Counted from the first letter of the stretch, positions 12,060 to 23,703 are shown. The stretch: 64,000 bases of DNA from Breviolum minutum Mf 1.05b.01 (GCA_000507305.1 DF239335.1:9447-73446), one strand, 5' to 3'. Notes: a model not told the origin generated them from the letters alone. A program made the numbers and translations.

Positions 12060-15000
12060 ATTTCAAGGCATCAGAAGAATTGAATTGAATTGAATGGCAA
12101 TTTCAATTGAAGTGCTTGAAAGATACATAGAGTTATGAAGCACGTTGCTTCTAACGTTGCTTCGTTCCACGATGGTTTTTTCGCCAAGGTTTTGGTGGAA
12201 AAGTCTCGTTTTGGAGTACTCTCTTCGGCGTCTTCACCTTTGGCGCGACGCTGCTCTTATGGAGGAATCAGGCAGGGCATAGGGTTTAACCCCCACCTAC
12301 GGGGTGGGGATGTTGGGGATGTTGGCTGACTATTTGATTGGGTTGCCTAGTGTTTTTGGTCGGATGTTTATGAGATCAAGAAACTGTCGTAAAGGATGAG
12401 GAGATTGTTTGGAAACCATTTAGAACTTGCACTTTCCAATGATAGAATATAATAGATGTCACGACTGTATGTGTTGTACCAAAAATTCCATCAACAACCG
12501 ATCAAGAGGGAAACAAAGCCGATCCTATAAGAGGTGTTATTAGTAGTATGTAAGTTGTGGCATGTTGTAGCAACGAAACTAGGACTACTTTGCCGCGAGG
12601 CGTGCTAAATGCAGCATGTTTTCTCTCATTCATGAATCACAATGGGTTGGTATGCTGCATTACTTGTAGCTACAATGCATTGCAGTTCACTGATACTATC
12701 CATTGAACATTCCCCTTTAGATAAGATATTTACTCGTGATTACATTAGTTATTTGTGTTTATACCGTCAAGACGGATATCTTTCAAGCAACAATGTTGGA
12801 TTACAGAGGGAAGTATAGTTATGCCTGTATGTGTATACAATGAATGTGATGATGTTTGGCAGAGTTGCACCACAACACATCCCTGAACTTTAACACCCGG
12901 AACCTAAAGAGAGTTTCCCTCAAGGCTCCACGAAAAAAAAGATTCCAACGCTGGTGACTCTTTGGAGTGTATGTTTTTTTGTTTGGTCCTGTCATGATAC
13001 TACTTGTAGAAGCTTTGACAGCGGGATATGTGGGACGTTTGTCCCACATCCAAGAGAAGTCAACATATCAGATATCAATGCCGATGGTTGCAATTGTTCT
13101 GCAGATTGCGGAAGTTGTTTCAGAAGTCTTCAGGGTTGGGCTTGGTTGTTTCCAAGAAATCAGATTGATGAATTCTTACCATCCTTGAGGATGTGGGATC
13201 CATACAGTAAACATGAAGTTGATTATTCAGAGAATTCATAGTGGCGGCATTGAAAAAGATAAATGTATAATGAGATTGCGTTTCTGTTTTAATTGCTCTG
13301 GCTGTAATGTATTTGTATTTGAGCAATATCTTATATTTGATTTTGGATAGGTTGTGCATATACATATATTACATATGTATATTATATATGTATATTACAA
13401 CATGTATATATTATATATACACATTCCTTTTGGTTGGTAGCAGCAAAGGAGCCAAAAGACCAGATTTGTTCAATCATGATGATATATATATATATAGTTA
13501 CAGAAAATGTTATCCTATTTCGTATGATCCATACAAGAATTATGCAAAAGCCCATTCCTAGAGTACACACGTCAACACCTCGACCAGATCCGGTGGGGAA
13601 AACGGGCAGCTGCCCGGAAACTCCCGGCCAGGAACGCGTGTTTCTGGATGTTTGCTGCATAAATCAAGCGGACAACATTGACAAGGGTGAAGGGATTTTG
13701 AGTCTCATGGCCCATGTCAGTGTGGGAGGGCGCCAGATGACAACTATGGGATGGTGATGTAATACCCATGATATGATATACCATGATAGTAAGGCCTTCG
13801 ATTGTGAGTTTCTGACCACTTCTTATCATATCAATCTGGCGATGGTCATCACTTTGGCATCAATTTGCATGGATGGAAAAAATCCCCATAGAAATTTCCC
13901 TGGAAACGCGTTTTTTGAAGCACTGACTTTTTAAATGGTCTCAATTTGAATCTTGGGAACCTTCGAACATCACACCTTTATCTATAGGTGGTGGCAACTC
14001 AAATATTGTTGGAATTTTCATCCCTATTTGGGAAGATGAATCAACCCATTTTGACTTGCGCATATTTTTCAGGTCCGGTTGGTTGAGTTCAACCACCTTT
14101 CACCAGTTTGCTTCACATCGAAAACGATTTATCGTGAAACCTCCGTGAAATATCTGAGGTTTAGGTGGTATTCTGAAGAGATCAGAAAAGATGCTAGTCC
14201 TTTGGGATCGAAGCTACATCGAGATACTTGGCTTTCCGAAAGCAAATGATTTCTTTTTGCGAGAAAAGATCACAAAGGTTGGTTGTTTTTTTCGAAAAAC
14301 AAATATAAGGAAGATGGGGAAAACCTCCTTGAGAAGTCTTAGATAAATTGATGATAAACAAACAACATGTGTCAAAGGTATGGATAGGATAGTACACCCT
14401 AACATAGCAATTATCACATGGACCATTTGAAGATGTATTTCAGATACAAGGTAGGGCGTTTTTTCCATTCCATTGCCAAGTGAGTTGTCCCTTGGCTTGT
14501 TTTGCAAGTTTCACTCGTTTGACCTCGGAGTTTTCCCTGAAAACTGTCGTTGCATGTTCACACCTACAACTGGAAATATATAAACAAATGAAGGTTATAC
14601 CCATGCATGCATGGGATTGGTCTATATACATATACATAATGTGCATATTTGCATTAATTATATATAATAATATGTTTATGTCTAAAGTCCTACATGCTAC
14701 ATCCCCGCGGTATTCCTAGAATCTTCAGATACTATTTTGTATTTGCATCATATCTACCAATGTCACATGCGTACTTGATGTGTATATATATATATAGTTG
14801 AGTAGTCTATGTCGTACATGTAATTATCAATGTTGGCATTTATTGATTTGATTGTGGACAAGCATCAGTTGTTTCATTGATTTGTTCATCTAGTGATTTA
14901 TCCATGTTCATTTCCAGCACTTGATTTAGTGTGTTGTTTATTTATCGAGTCGTAGAATCATGTGTGTAATCTATTTTTACTATCTATCATATCCTATCCT

Positions 15001-18000
15001 ATCTTCTCCTATATCTATTTATTGATTCTCAGTTAACTTGCACATGTTAAATACACGCACACACACACACAGAAACACAAAACCATGTTTACTACGTAAA
15101 CAACATCAGTCCGTGCTCGAAGGAGATTGTGGTGCATGTTTGAGCTCGCAGCATTCATCAAGAGCCGGGGAGGGCATCCTCCACAGGTGGGCCTGCGCGG
15201 TATAAGTCTCAGTGATAAGGGCAACATAGGGAACGCAATATATACATATATGTGTATATACAAGCTACCCCCCCCACCATTATGTACATATAATATATAT
15301 AATATATACATGTGTTTTATTTGAAGACCCCAGATACACAACATGAAGAGTTTGGCCGACTTCGCCAACGTCTCAGCCGAGAGGTAGAGATCCGACCAAC
15401 GCTGCTTGGACCATGCGCAGTGGCCATTTTTGCAGCAGTGTTGATGCTCGCGTCTCGGCACGACGGAGGATTGGAGTGAAATGCAGCCATTTGTGACAGG
15501 CAATTTGCCATTCATGATTCATGTAGAAAAGATCTTGCGACTTCAGTTCATGGAACATTCTGAAATTTAGTGATGTAAAACCATTTTTTTGTGCAGCTCT
15601 TTTGAGATACGCCCTTGTTTTACCCCGTGTTTACACTCATGCAAGACAGACTTGGGCCTGACATGATGTTATTTGAATACTGGTGACTAGTCAAATCCCC
15701 CATTCAATAGATCTTTTTGATTCATGTCTCAGTGTATGAATGTTGATGGTAACCTGGTACTGGTGCCCTGTTGTTGCCGGTAGATTGCCAAGAAACAAAA
15801 GTGAAAGTTGTGCTCTTGTTCATATCTTCTCAACAATTTGTTGTTGGACACGGTTCCTGCCTTTCCTTTCACTAGATGCGTAACCTGAACTATCGCAAGG
15901 TGGTTGTTTTGGCGACGATGATCTCCCATCAGCAGCAAGGTGAAACGTACCTCCTTGCATCTTAGTGGCAAATTATGGTCTCAATCCTGCTAGCCATTGC
16001 TTGGAAATCTTGGCGTCGACGCTAATTCCATAGGTAATATATACGTGTTTGTGATTCAGTTTGTTCCAGGAATCCCCTTTAACAGGATTCAACCACCAAC
16101 AAAGCATTGACTGATTCTCGTTGGAGCCCTCCATTTTTGGTTCAATGTACTTACTTTTGATGTATTTTGCTTGCTTCTTTTGCTGGAAAAACCCGACACT
16201 ATTTGTTTTGACAGTATCTTGTGCGCTGTTTAATTGAGGTCATTGCAGCCCTATTGTGACCTGGCAACTGAAGCGAAATGGTGGTCGAGTGAGACCCTGC
16301 TTCCCTGGTATTTACTTCCAGTAGTGAGTTCCGATTGTACCCAATTCAATCAAGGCAGAAAACTTCATTTCAATGCCATAAATCCAAGCACCCGCGGTAA
16401 ATTGTGGCTTTCATTTGTCCAGATCTACAGATATGAAGAGCTGGTTCGGTTGCAGTTCATTGCAACACACCACATAACTCGGAAGGCATGAGACATCGTG
16501 AGACATCCCGTGAGGCATCTTTCTGAGCTGCAAATTCCGACCTTCATAGTACATGTAAATAACCGCTTAGGCATGGAAATGGGCGGAACTATGAATTGAT
16601 AGTTGGCTAAAGGCGTAATGAGAATCTAATAGAATCTAGATATATTTAGGAGAAAACAAACCCATTGAACTGACTGCCCATCTACTGGAATCTCCGGACT
16701 GAAAAATTTAGCTGCTTGGAAAACATGCCAGCTACACACTGATTGCTCGGACTGCATGTTGGTTCTCTGAAAAAGCATCAACATCGTGGTGGTTTTAAGT
16801 ATGCTTCATTTTCACCCCCCCCTCCTCTCCCCCCAAAAGAATCATCGAAGGATACGCTGTCTTTGGAACACATTAACATTACCATGTTACGAACGGCTTC
16901 TCTTAAATCACCACTACTAGTAGGTGGTGGTTTCAAATATTTTTTATTTTTCACCCTTACTTGGGGAATATTCCCATTTTGACGAATATTTTTCAAATGG
17001 GTTGAAACCACCAACTAGCATGGTTTGTTGGTTCTTTTGGTGATTCTTTCTCTGACAAAAAACCATGGAGGTTTTTGATTCTCTACCCTGCTGCCGTGAC
17101 CTTTAGACACTACTTTCATTCGGTCGACACTATGTGTAACTTGGACAAAGGCTGTGGAAGAATCTCTTAAAAAAACCAACAGAACATGGGAGTCCAGTGG
17201 AGATGAAGAACATGGAAAATTAAAATGGGATCATCTAGTCCTGTTGTTATTTTATTGTTTCTTTTGGGGGTGGGTGGGTAAATTCCTCGGTTTTGTTTGA
17301 GTGTTGTTTGGAGTGGGAGGTTGTATATGATGGGTCCTGGGTTGTCCAATCTTCTTAATCCAAGTTTGGCGGAATGGGTTTGGATCTTTGTGTTGTTTTT
17401 CTTCTTGGGCTTCGAGTCTTATCTGAGCGTTGATGCACCTTCAATGACGGCCATGTCAATGTTGTTTTCTTGTGTTTTGATGTGGCTACGGTTGTACAGT
17501 GACCACTCTTTTTTGGTTTGGCTACAAGGACGTTCCATAATGTTAGCAGCGAAACCCTGCCTGTCTAAATGAAGGAGGTACAACATGGTACAACCATATA
17601 CAAGCCATTACCTTTGCCCCATGATATGGTCCAATATTAGGACACCAAATGGCAGCACAGTTTCATCACACGTTGTTTCCACTGCTCGATTGGTTGAGTA
17701 TCAACACTTTTCAAGTCGATATTCCAGTGCCAAACTGGTGGCTCAAAGCCACCAGTTTCTAAGGTTGTTTCAACACACCTTTGGAACACACCCCTTAAAC
17801 CTTTACCAACGGGCTATAAAGGGATTCCTTTCATAGTGAGCTAGGGGGATTGCCTGGGGTGTGCTCTACGGGTCTGTTGTAATTCTCTTGGACAGTTTAC
17901 TACCTGCAAGATGATTTTATAGATCATCCTGATAGGTTCTGATAATGTATCCTTGACGTTGTCAAAAGTAGTGTTGTAGTAGTAGGAAGATCATATACAT

Positions 18001-21000
18001 TTCATCCCTGTTACCCTGTTCGATTCCGCCCAAAAGTGTTGCAGATGCCAACCCAAACACAAACTTAGCCTAAGCAGCTATCCATTGATCTCAAATTGAT
18101 ATCAAGGGGGTTCGATTTGGAGATGTATTGCCTCACTAGAAGAGAATCCCAAATTTGCCCAAAAGATCCGTAAAATCGAAGGGTGGGAATGATTACAAAA
18201 CTTTTCTCGGAAGCCACCTCGCACAGCAAACTGCAAGGTACTCAGTTGCACGATTTTCAAATCCACAAAACGCAATGCAGCTTGGTGTTGGAATTCAGCA
18301 CTGGTGAAGTTCAGCTGGAATGACATAGCTTCAGGTGTCTCTTAGTCCAACAAGATGTAGACTGAGGTGCTTGCACCTCCATGTGATTAGAAACCGCAAG
18401 CTGTGAAGGATATGTATGTGATGTATAGATTTTCTATACATTGTACAACCAATATGTACACATAGGAAGTGGCGGTGGATGTGATTGCGTGGTGGTTTGT
18501 AGAGCTGATACCATTTGCTTGTTTTAATGATGTGGCCTTTTGAAGCCTTTTGGAGGGTTGGTCAAGTGAGAACCCATTGATTGAAACAAGATGTTTGTAT
18601 TTTTACATGTATATATATATATATATTATTTATATACTAGTATAATTACATATAATTACATAATGTCGAATGGAGCTCGAGACTCGAGACATAGAAATGT
18701 AGATATGTTGGAACCAACTGGAGGACATACTCCGCAGGGTAGTTTTGGTTCTACTCGAAACATAGGAATTCATGAAGATCATCCATGAAGACTGGCCATT
18801 TCAAGTCACCTGAACAAAACATAGAAGGCCATCCACATTGCATCAGAGTCATCGACTTGAATTTGCCATCGCCTTTGCCACACAGCAAAACGCCGAAGTT
18901 CCTGAAAAACTCTCATGATGTCAACCTTAGGGTTTTAGATACAAAACTTGCCATATGTTTTTCAGACCCAAAAGGCACCTTCTTTTTACCTCAGGTTACT
19001 GTTGTACCGTGGGACATGAGAATGATGATGAAAACTCCCTTTGTGACCGGGAGATTGTACAGCGATGCATTCAAGCTTGGTTTGGAGGTGAGAGGGAGCT
19101 CCTTGGATTCGAATCAACAGATATCAAACGTGTATAACATGATATACTGATATATCATGGTATAACAGGTACAACAGATATATCATGGTATATCAGGCAT
19201 ATCATGGTATATCTTGTACATCTATATTGTATGGCATCCAAGATGGTATATCATGGTATAACAGGTATAGATCTGCCAAAAACGTGTTGCATCGCCTAAA
19301 CTCCCGGTGTCATCCAGTGTGCTCAGAGGAGTTTCCCTAAAACTCGAGAATTCTGGGGGGAATCCGGCTAGCAAAAGATTGATGCTGAAAGAGCAGGAGT
19401 ATGGTTGGTGATATTGGGTTAAAAGATCATTCAAGCAAACTGATCGTTAGTTCAACTACATTCAGCTATTTGTATCTATTTGTCAAGTTGAGATTGCGCA
19501 GACAGCGAGAACGCGCAACGTTTGCAGCACTTGGATGATATGACCTCCGCAAACACTTGTCATCCATCAAGTCGAAAGGCTTGAAAACAGTTGCAGTTTG
19601 AAATTTCAATCCAAACCAGCAAACAAGAGGGATGAAGATTCCCCAGTGGACAGGTTCGTAGAATGGGGAATTCATGCAGATTCAAGCTGGTTGTTTCTTG
19701 TTGTTAGGGGCATCCCATTATTCTTTCCCAAAACACTCGCAGGCAAGCGTCCATACATCACCAGACATCCAACGGGTCCGGATGTTCTGAGGTTTGAGGA
19801 GGAGATGAAGTCAGTGGCTTTAACTTCAGTGTCTCAACAGTTGGGCCAACATCTTTTTCCTTATTGGTTGCTCTTGGTGTCGTCGGCACCCTTCAATTGG
19901 ATCATGTTGGATCTTGCAGTGGAGAACCTTCTCTTTATGAAATTGGGCCGCTTGGTGGCCTTAGGGAGCATTCAAACCTGTCAAACGAAGTGAATTTTTT
20001 AAGGTACGAAACATGTTGAGAGGAGATAGCTGTACAGTATTTGTATGGATATTTGTCTTATACTACCGTAGTTACTTTCTTTTATTCTTCTCAAACTTGA
20101 GGATTCACATCAACACAAATCCAAAAAAGCATGCGCCGTTGGATGTCGATCACACAAATTTGGTTGGACCATCCCAAACAAAAACTCAGTGCGGTGATGT
20201 TGTTTTTGGTTCTAAATATCAACGATGGGATTCACTCAATGTTCAACATTCCACAGAACAAACCATTAATTTGAATCAGCTCTTCCATCGATTTAGACGA
20301 ATGATACGAATGCAGAAGATCCAAAGATTGAGACTCTCAATGCCGTGGGTTTGTGGACATTCCTCGTAGATGATCCATTTATTGTACCAATATTTTGGCT
20401 GATTGGGTTTGGTTTGTAGTCAACACTTGAAGATGGAGAATTTGGGAGTAGCATAGTTTATCAAAAAGACCTTCTCAATCAAAACACTGACTTCCCTGAT
20501 TCTATTTGGTGCAAGGTCAATCAATTCGAACCTTGGACATGTTTGTTCGATTTCTACGTGACTTGGGGCACAAACAAGTTCCAGGGCATTTAAGTAGAAC
20601 TATCTTAGGATCTCCCTTTAAAGACTCCAGAACTAAAAATGGAGAACTCACCATTTCCGTGAGGAAATCAAACCAACAAAATTCACCAAAAAACCTGTGA
20701 GAAGCTTCAGGTTCTTTCTGGCTGTTTTGGTTGATTACAGGTTTGGGATGGTGGTTGGGTGCCTTGGCTTACCCATAATTTTCTGTTTTGAATTTGCCAG
20801 TGATACATCTTTTCTGAAATCCTGAAGAGATCGTATTTTGTGTCTAGTTTTGTGGCTGCAATCTCAAAGTAATTACCTGCCATGATCATAAAGTAGTTTT
20901 ATGTGATGTCGCCTCAAAGGCAGGGTGATGTTACTGGTTGGTGAGTATTATGTATGACAAATTCTGAATATATGATATACAGTATACTATCTACATAATT

Positions 21001-22214
21001 TACCCTTGTACTAGTAGATTAAACAACATGGTTGACAATGGAAATAGATCTTTGTAATTGTATACAGGCTGGATCGCACATTCACATGAATGCCTAGATT
21101 TAAATTTCAACCATTGGAGGCAACCCGAAGAATCGACTAGATTATGCTGGAATGATCAACACGGTTTTTAGGAATGCTCGGAAGGTGAAGGAACCTCCAA
21201 AAAAAACATGGTTTTGGAGATTGTTTGTGAGGGGTTGGAAACCAACCAATCTAGCAATTTTGAAGCCAATATTTTGGGACTTCACCTTCATGTCATTTCT
21301 TTTCATGAAACAAATCAATCAAGACCTGATGAACCTCACAGTTGTAAGCTTACAAGTTTCTTTCGCCACAGCTTCACCAAAACATTGCTGCCGAAATCGG
21401 GGCGCATTTCCAACAGGTGCCTTTCCTACGCTCATCACCGTGTTCCTCTTCGCAGCCAAGAAGTTACGCCAACCGACAAAGTACCTTTGCAGTCACCTTG
21501 GCCCTGTATTTTGAGGTCATTGGAAACAATGTTTGACGAAGTGCAAAATTAAATCCGTACAATAGCACATGCTACTCACCGAAAAACATGAACATTTTGG
21601 CCGGGGACATATATGGTTGACCAAATGATGGTCCCCTGCTACGGATGGGATCAGACTTACATACATCCTATACAAGGCCAGCACAGAATCAATGTCAGGG
21701 AAATATGCATTTTCCTGCTTGTATAGAGCAGAACGTGTATTTTAGTTGAGTTATTCTCCCCCAAAACAGCCCAGAAAACAAATGTGTAAGGTAGTGGATT
21801 TGAATTTCATTTATGGAAGTATCTCCGAAGTAATGTTCAAGAATACCGTCTTGCTAAATCCAGCAATGCCTGAATATTCCTACGCAGCCGCTGGTGTTGC
21901 TACTGGAAAACCACAAGTTTAGATTATTTGATTCTTCACAATCGCCATATTAGGTTACCAGCTAGGGCATCCCATGCTCTCTCTTGTAATTGTTAGGTGA
22001 CATATTAGTGAACCTTTTGGTGATTCTTGCGCTTCTCCCCGCCTTCTTTGTGATCTTTGGCAGTCTCGTGGTGATTTCTTTGCTCCTTGGCGTCAAAAGA
22101 TGTCAAAAGAAAGCAATGAATACTGTATGTGGCGACTCTTTGGAAATAGGTTCACATGCAACCCTAAACAATCATGGCCAGTCAACCTACCCCCATATTG
22201 AGGTACCCCCATGA
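11914..22214 (+). CDS. Multi-exon membrane protein of a dinoflagellate family (gene 1)
   Basis: Seen: at least eight + strand exons in the order expected for one protein. These are a hydrophobic segment (11.9 kb), a second one (12.2 kb), a soluble block with FLDVCCINQAD (13.6 kb), LWCMFELAAFIKS (15.1 kb), a membrane segment (15.4 kb), a CDREIVQRCIQAWFG block (19.0 kb), a long block ending in a hydrophobic LLLVSSAPFNWIMLDLA (19.7 kb), and two more membrane segments (21.4 and 22.0 kb). Two exon joins match perfectly in phase. Known: dinoflagellate genomes carry large families with this layout, uncharacterised as far as I know, in which a cytosolic domain with FLD..CI.Q and LWC.FELAAF sits between membrane segments. 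The motifs superficially resemble TIR/HET-type signalling domains. Inferred: it is an integral membrane protein; its reaction and partners are unknown. Exons between 15.5 and 19.0 kb are missing from my model, and the N-terminus is not located. Confidence 0.8.
12189..12271 (+). CDS. Gene 1 exon: second membrane segment, GC donor
   Basis: Acceptor GTTTTTTCGCCAAG|GTTTTGG, which is necessary because the frame has a stop at 12152. Two leftover bases plus 27 codons read VSFWSTLFGVFTFGATLLLW and end RNQ in phase 0. The donor is CAG|GCAGGG, a GC donor; no GT lies nearby. It joins in phase to the exon at 13,632. Confidence 0.7.
13632..13720 (+). CDS. Gene 1 exon: FLDVCCINQ signature block
   Basis: Acceptor CGGCCAG|GAACGC, phase 0, matching the previous exon. 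It reads ERVFLDVCCINQADNIDKGE followed by GILSL. The FLD-x-CCINQ core and the following Gly-Ile are hallmarks of the family. The 3' end is uncertain: candidate donors lie at TTGA|GTCTCA, CAT|GTCAGT and TCA|GTGTGG. About 20 residues expected before LWC are not accounted for, so a small exon may be missing before 15.1 kb. Confidence 0.75.
13987..14097. mobile_element. GGTGGT-ended element, copy B
   Basis: Starts GGTGGTGGCAACTCAAAT and ends TTGAGTTCAACCACC. It shares CATCCCTATTTGGGAAGATG-type internal sequence with copies C and D and TTTGACTTGCGCATATTTTT with copy A. It lies in the intron between the 13.6 and 15.1 kb exons of gene 1. Confidence 0.65.
15110..15186 (+). CDS. Gene 1 exon: LWCMFELAAF block
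   Basis: Between AACATCAG|TCCGTG and CCACAG|GTGGGC. Two leftover bases plus 25 codons, ending in phase 0. It reads RRRLWCMFELAAFIKSRGG, the second signature of the family, which follows the FLD..CINQ block by about 25 residues in relatives known to me. Confidence 0.8.
15384..15475 (+). CDS. Gene 1 exon: membrane segment after the signature domain
   Basis: Acceptor CAGCCGAGAG|GTAGAG gives phase 0, matching the exon that ends at 15,186. It reads VEIRPTLLGPCAVAIFAAVL with a following MLASRH, a strong membrane helix with the Leu-Gly-Pro start usual for this position. The donor is probably TTGGA|GTGAAA. An upstream extension to 15,334 is also open but does not fit the phase. Confidence 0.65.
15480..18990. 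other. Gene 1 intron region with unresolved exons
   Basis: The family expects another membrane helix and a linker here. Weak candidates are about 15,886-15,942, about 17,417-17,480 (a hydrophobic frame) and about 18,840-18,905, but none has splice sites and phase I trust. The interval also contains the MITE-like copy at 16.9-17.0 kb. Confidence 0.4.
16917..17018. mobile_element. GGTGGTTTCAA-ended MITE-like element, copy C
   Basis: Ends are CTAGTAGGTGGTGGTTTCAA and TTGAAACCACCAACTAG, inverted repeats of about 17 bp. The inside is AT-rich with CACCCTTACTTGGGGAATAT. It lies in a gene 1 intron and closely matches the copy at 24.5 kb. Confidence 0.75.
18995..19087 (+). CDS. Gene 1 exon: CDREIVQRCIQAWFG block
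   Basis: Between a strong acceptor (TTTTTACCTCAG|GTTACT) and GGAG|GTGAGA. A symmetrical phase 1 exon of 93 nt reading a CC-containing start, HENDDENSLCDRE, then IVQRCIQAWFG. The Cys-Asp-Arg plus Trp-Phe-Gly pattern is the third family signature. It joins in phase to the exon at 19,743. Confidence 0.8.
19138..19268. repeat. Palindromic minisatellite, ATATCATGGTATAaCAGG units
   Basis: Five or so imperfect copies of ATATATCATGGTATA, each nearly its own reverse complement, separated by CAGG or CAGGTACAACAG spacers. It sits in the gene 1 intron directly after the 18,995-19,087 exon. Confidence 0.8.
19743..19955 (+). CDS. Gene 1 exon: FEEEM...FPYW...LDLA block
   Basis: Acceptor AACACTCGCAG|GCAAGC, phase 1, matching the previous exon so that Gly follows Trp-Phe-Gly. 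It reads VLRFEEEMKSVALTSVSQQL and then a hydrophobic stretch with FPYWLLLVSSAPFNW and LDLA. The donor is not fixed; the frame stays open to 19,993. Confidence 0.75.
21417..21480 (+). CDS. Gene 1 exon: short membrane segment
   Basis: Between CCAACAG|GTGCCT and ACAAA|GTACCT. It reads AFPTLITVFLFAAKKLRQPT, a helix followed by a basic cluster. The position fits the late membrane helices of the family. The phase link to the next exon is not consistent, so a further exon or another donor is likely. Confidence 0.55.
21997..22214 (+). CDS. Gene 1 exon: last membrane segment and C-terminus
   Basis: Acceptor AATTGTTAG|GTGACA. It reads two adjoining hydrophobic stretches (LVNLLVILALLPAFFVIF and LVVISLLLGV) then a basic KRCQKK. 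The frame runs on to a stop at 22,214, which lies inside the MITE at 22,175-22,325, so the protein end may be supplied by that element; alternatively a donor at about 22,125 (ACT|GTATGT) ends the exon earlier. Confidence 0.65.
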
Positions 22215-22325
22215 CAAATAAAGTCTTAATAAGGCGTTATTAACCATATTTGTTCCCTTAATAAGGCCTTATTAAGGCTTTTTTTCTAACGGGGGAACCT
22301 TACATGGGGGTAGGTTGACTGGCCA
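22175..22325. mobile_element. 151-bp MITE with perfect 22-bp terminal inverted repeats
   Basis: The left arm, 22,175-22,196 (TGGCCAGTCAACCTACCCCC and two more bases), is the exact reverse complement of the right arm, 22,304-22,325. The interior contains its own palindromic CTTAATAAGGC/GCCTTATTAAG motifs and encodes nothing. Perfect arms indicate recent insertion or strong constraint. I see no clear target-site duplication. It overlaps the open frame at the 3' end of gene 1. Confidence 0.9.
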
Positions 22326-22605
22326 GGAAACAAGCAATTTGAAACCCACTAGGGCTAGCACCCATAAGATATTGGCTACTGGTTGATGCCCCAAAACCTT
22401 GGATGACTTCAGAATAAGCTGTTCCATGTTTGTTATTTCTTCTTGATTTCGTGTGGCTGGGCAGGACCTTGAAGTTTCTTAGATGCTGAACAAAATCTGT
22501 TTGCAAACACTTGAGGTCTTTTACATGTAGATTGATGTAAGTTGACTGTGGATTGTAAACAGTAAACCGTGAGAAGGCCGTTAAAAGTGTGGACACTGAC
22601 AATAC

Positions 22606-22742
22606 CTTCCGCGAATGGGGCAGCAATCATTTCCTTAGGTTTACTCCACTGGAGGAATGGCAGAGTGCTTTGGTTTGCAGCTGCTTCCATATCTTTTTGG
22701 CTTGGATCATGTGGTATCTCCTGCCGCGTCTCCTGAGGCAAG
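22606..22742 (-). CDS. Minus-strand exon, unrecognised protein (gene 2)
   Basis: On the minus strand, bounded by TTCCCACCCCAACAG|CTTGCC and GCGGAAG|GTATTG. The frame reads a polar sequence with LPQETRQEIPHDPSQKD and then LPFLQWSKPKEMIAAPF. Composition and both borders support real coding. It points towards gene 1, so the two genes are convergent. No domain recognised. Confidence 0.6.
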
Positions 22743-23063
22743 CTGTTGGGGTGGGAATTTGAGCACTTGGTCATCCAAGCCCTTCCCATTGTTGAACCAT
22801 ACGTAGTCATCATAATTTATTCTGGTCCAGTATTGTCCATACGGAGTTGATAAGTATGTGTTGTTGGCATGTTGCATTTCTGTTAGTTAACCGTTAGTTC
22901 ATGTTTCATGTCTTCTTTTTTTAAATGGAAGCCCTTTCTGGCCTTGGCATTTTTCAAATGATATCCTACAATTTGGAGTCAGTCGACAGTTTGCAAAAGG
23001 AGCCGGCCTCTTCGAACAGAGCTCAGAACACCCATTAGTAAACGGAACATGGGGAATTCACTG

Positions 23064-23290
23064 GGGATCCCGGGGATATCTCGATCCAAAGATGTGGTGA
23101 ACAGTTGCGATAGGTTCCAGGAAAGAAGAGCTGCCTGCTTTTTTAAACCTTGATATACTACTCCGAGCTTTTGAAATCATTAGATTATGAGACTCTGGTA
23201 TCCCAAAATGGATATCACAACTCTTTAAGTTGGAATAGGTGATTTGTGACTCACGATCGTTGCAGTAGTTTATCTTTTGAGGACCTGGGA
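23064..23290 (-). CDS. Candidate minus-strand exon of gene 2
   Basis: A long open minus frame with non-repetitive composition (for example YSNLKSCDIHFGIPESHNL) lies between the two better-supported exons of gene 2 and ends in a stop near 23,058. Splice borders are not clear. Confidence 0.35.
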
Positions 23291-23465
23291 TTCTGCTTTG
23301 TGTATCTGTTTGTTTATCATAGAAAAATAGAACTTTGGTAGCAAAGATGAATTCCAGATTGTTTTTCAATTCAAATTTCACTTGAGGATCACTACAAGTT
23401 CTCAGTCCAATCCTGTACCCTTCCGTCGAAACCAGCCAGCTATCAAGGATGAAATTTTGTAGTTA

Positions 23466-23575
23466 TCAACAAGCAATCCCAATTCCCCAGTCGTAGGTCC
23501 AAGAGAACGGGAACAGCGGACCAGAGTGATGCTGATGCTCATAGATTTCCTGCCACCATGTAGGGCTGCAGGCAG
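23466..23575 (-). CDS. Candidate minus-strand exon, Trp-rich
   Basis: Reads PTWWQEIYEHQHHSGPLFPF and then a Trp/Gly-rich end, stopping at 23,466. Aromatic, conserved-looking sequence, possibly part of gene 2, although its stop would have to be real or be preceded by a donor. An AG within CTGCAG just upstream could be the acceptor. Confidence 0.4.
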
Positions 23576-23703
23576 ATGTTACCTGGATGGCACTTTGAGA
23601 GATGTTCTTCAAATCGTACTGTTTTTTCAATGAACGGAAACGACATGGAAACGGCATGTTTTTTTTGTTGGTTTTTGTTGGTGATGAGGCGCAGCAAGCT
23701 GAC

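Noticed and set aside
20385..20405. Possible relict of the dinoflagellate spliced leader (CCAATATTTTGGCTGA)
   Set aside because: Matches the known leader only over the TTTTGGCT core; no AG splice context or adjacent gene start.
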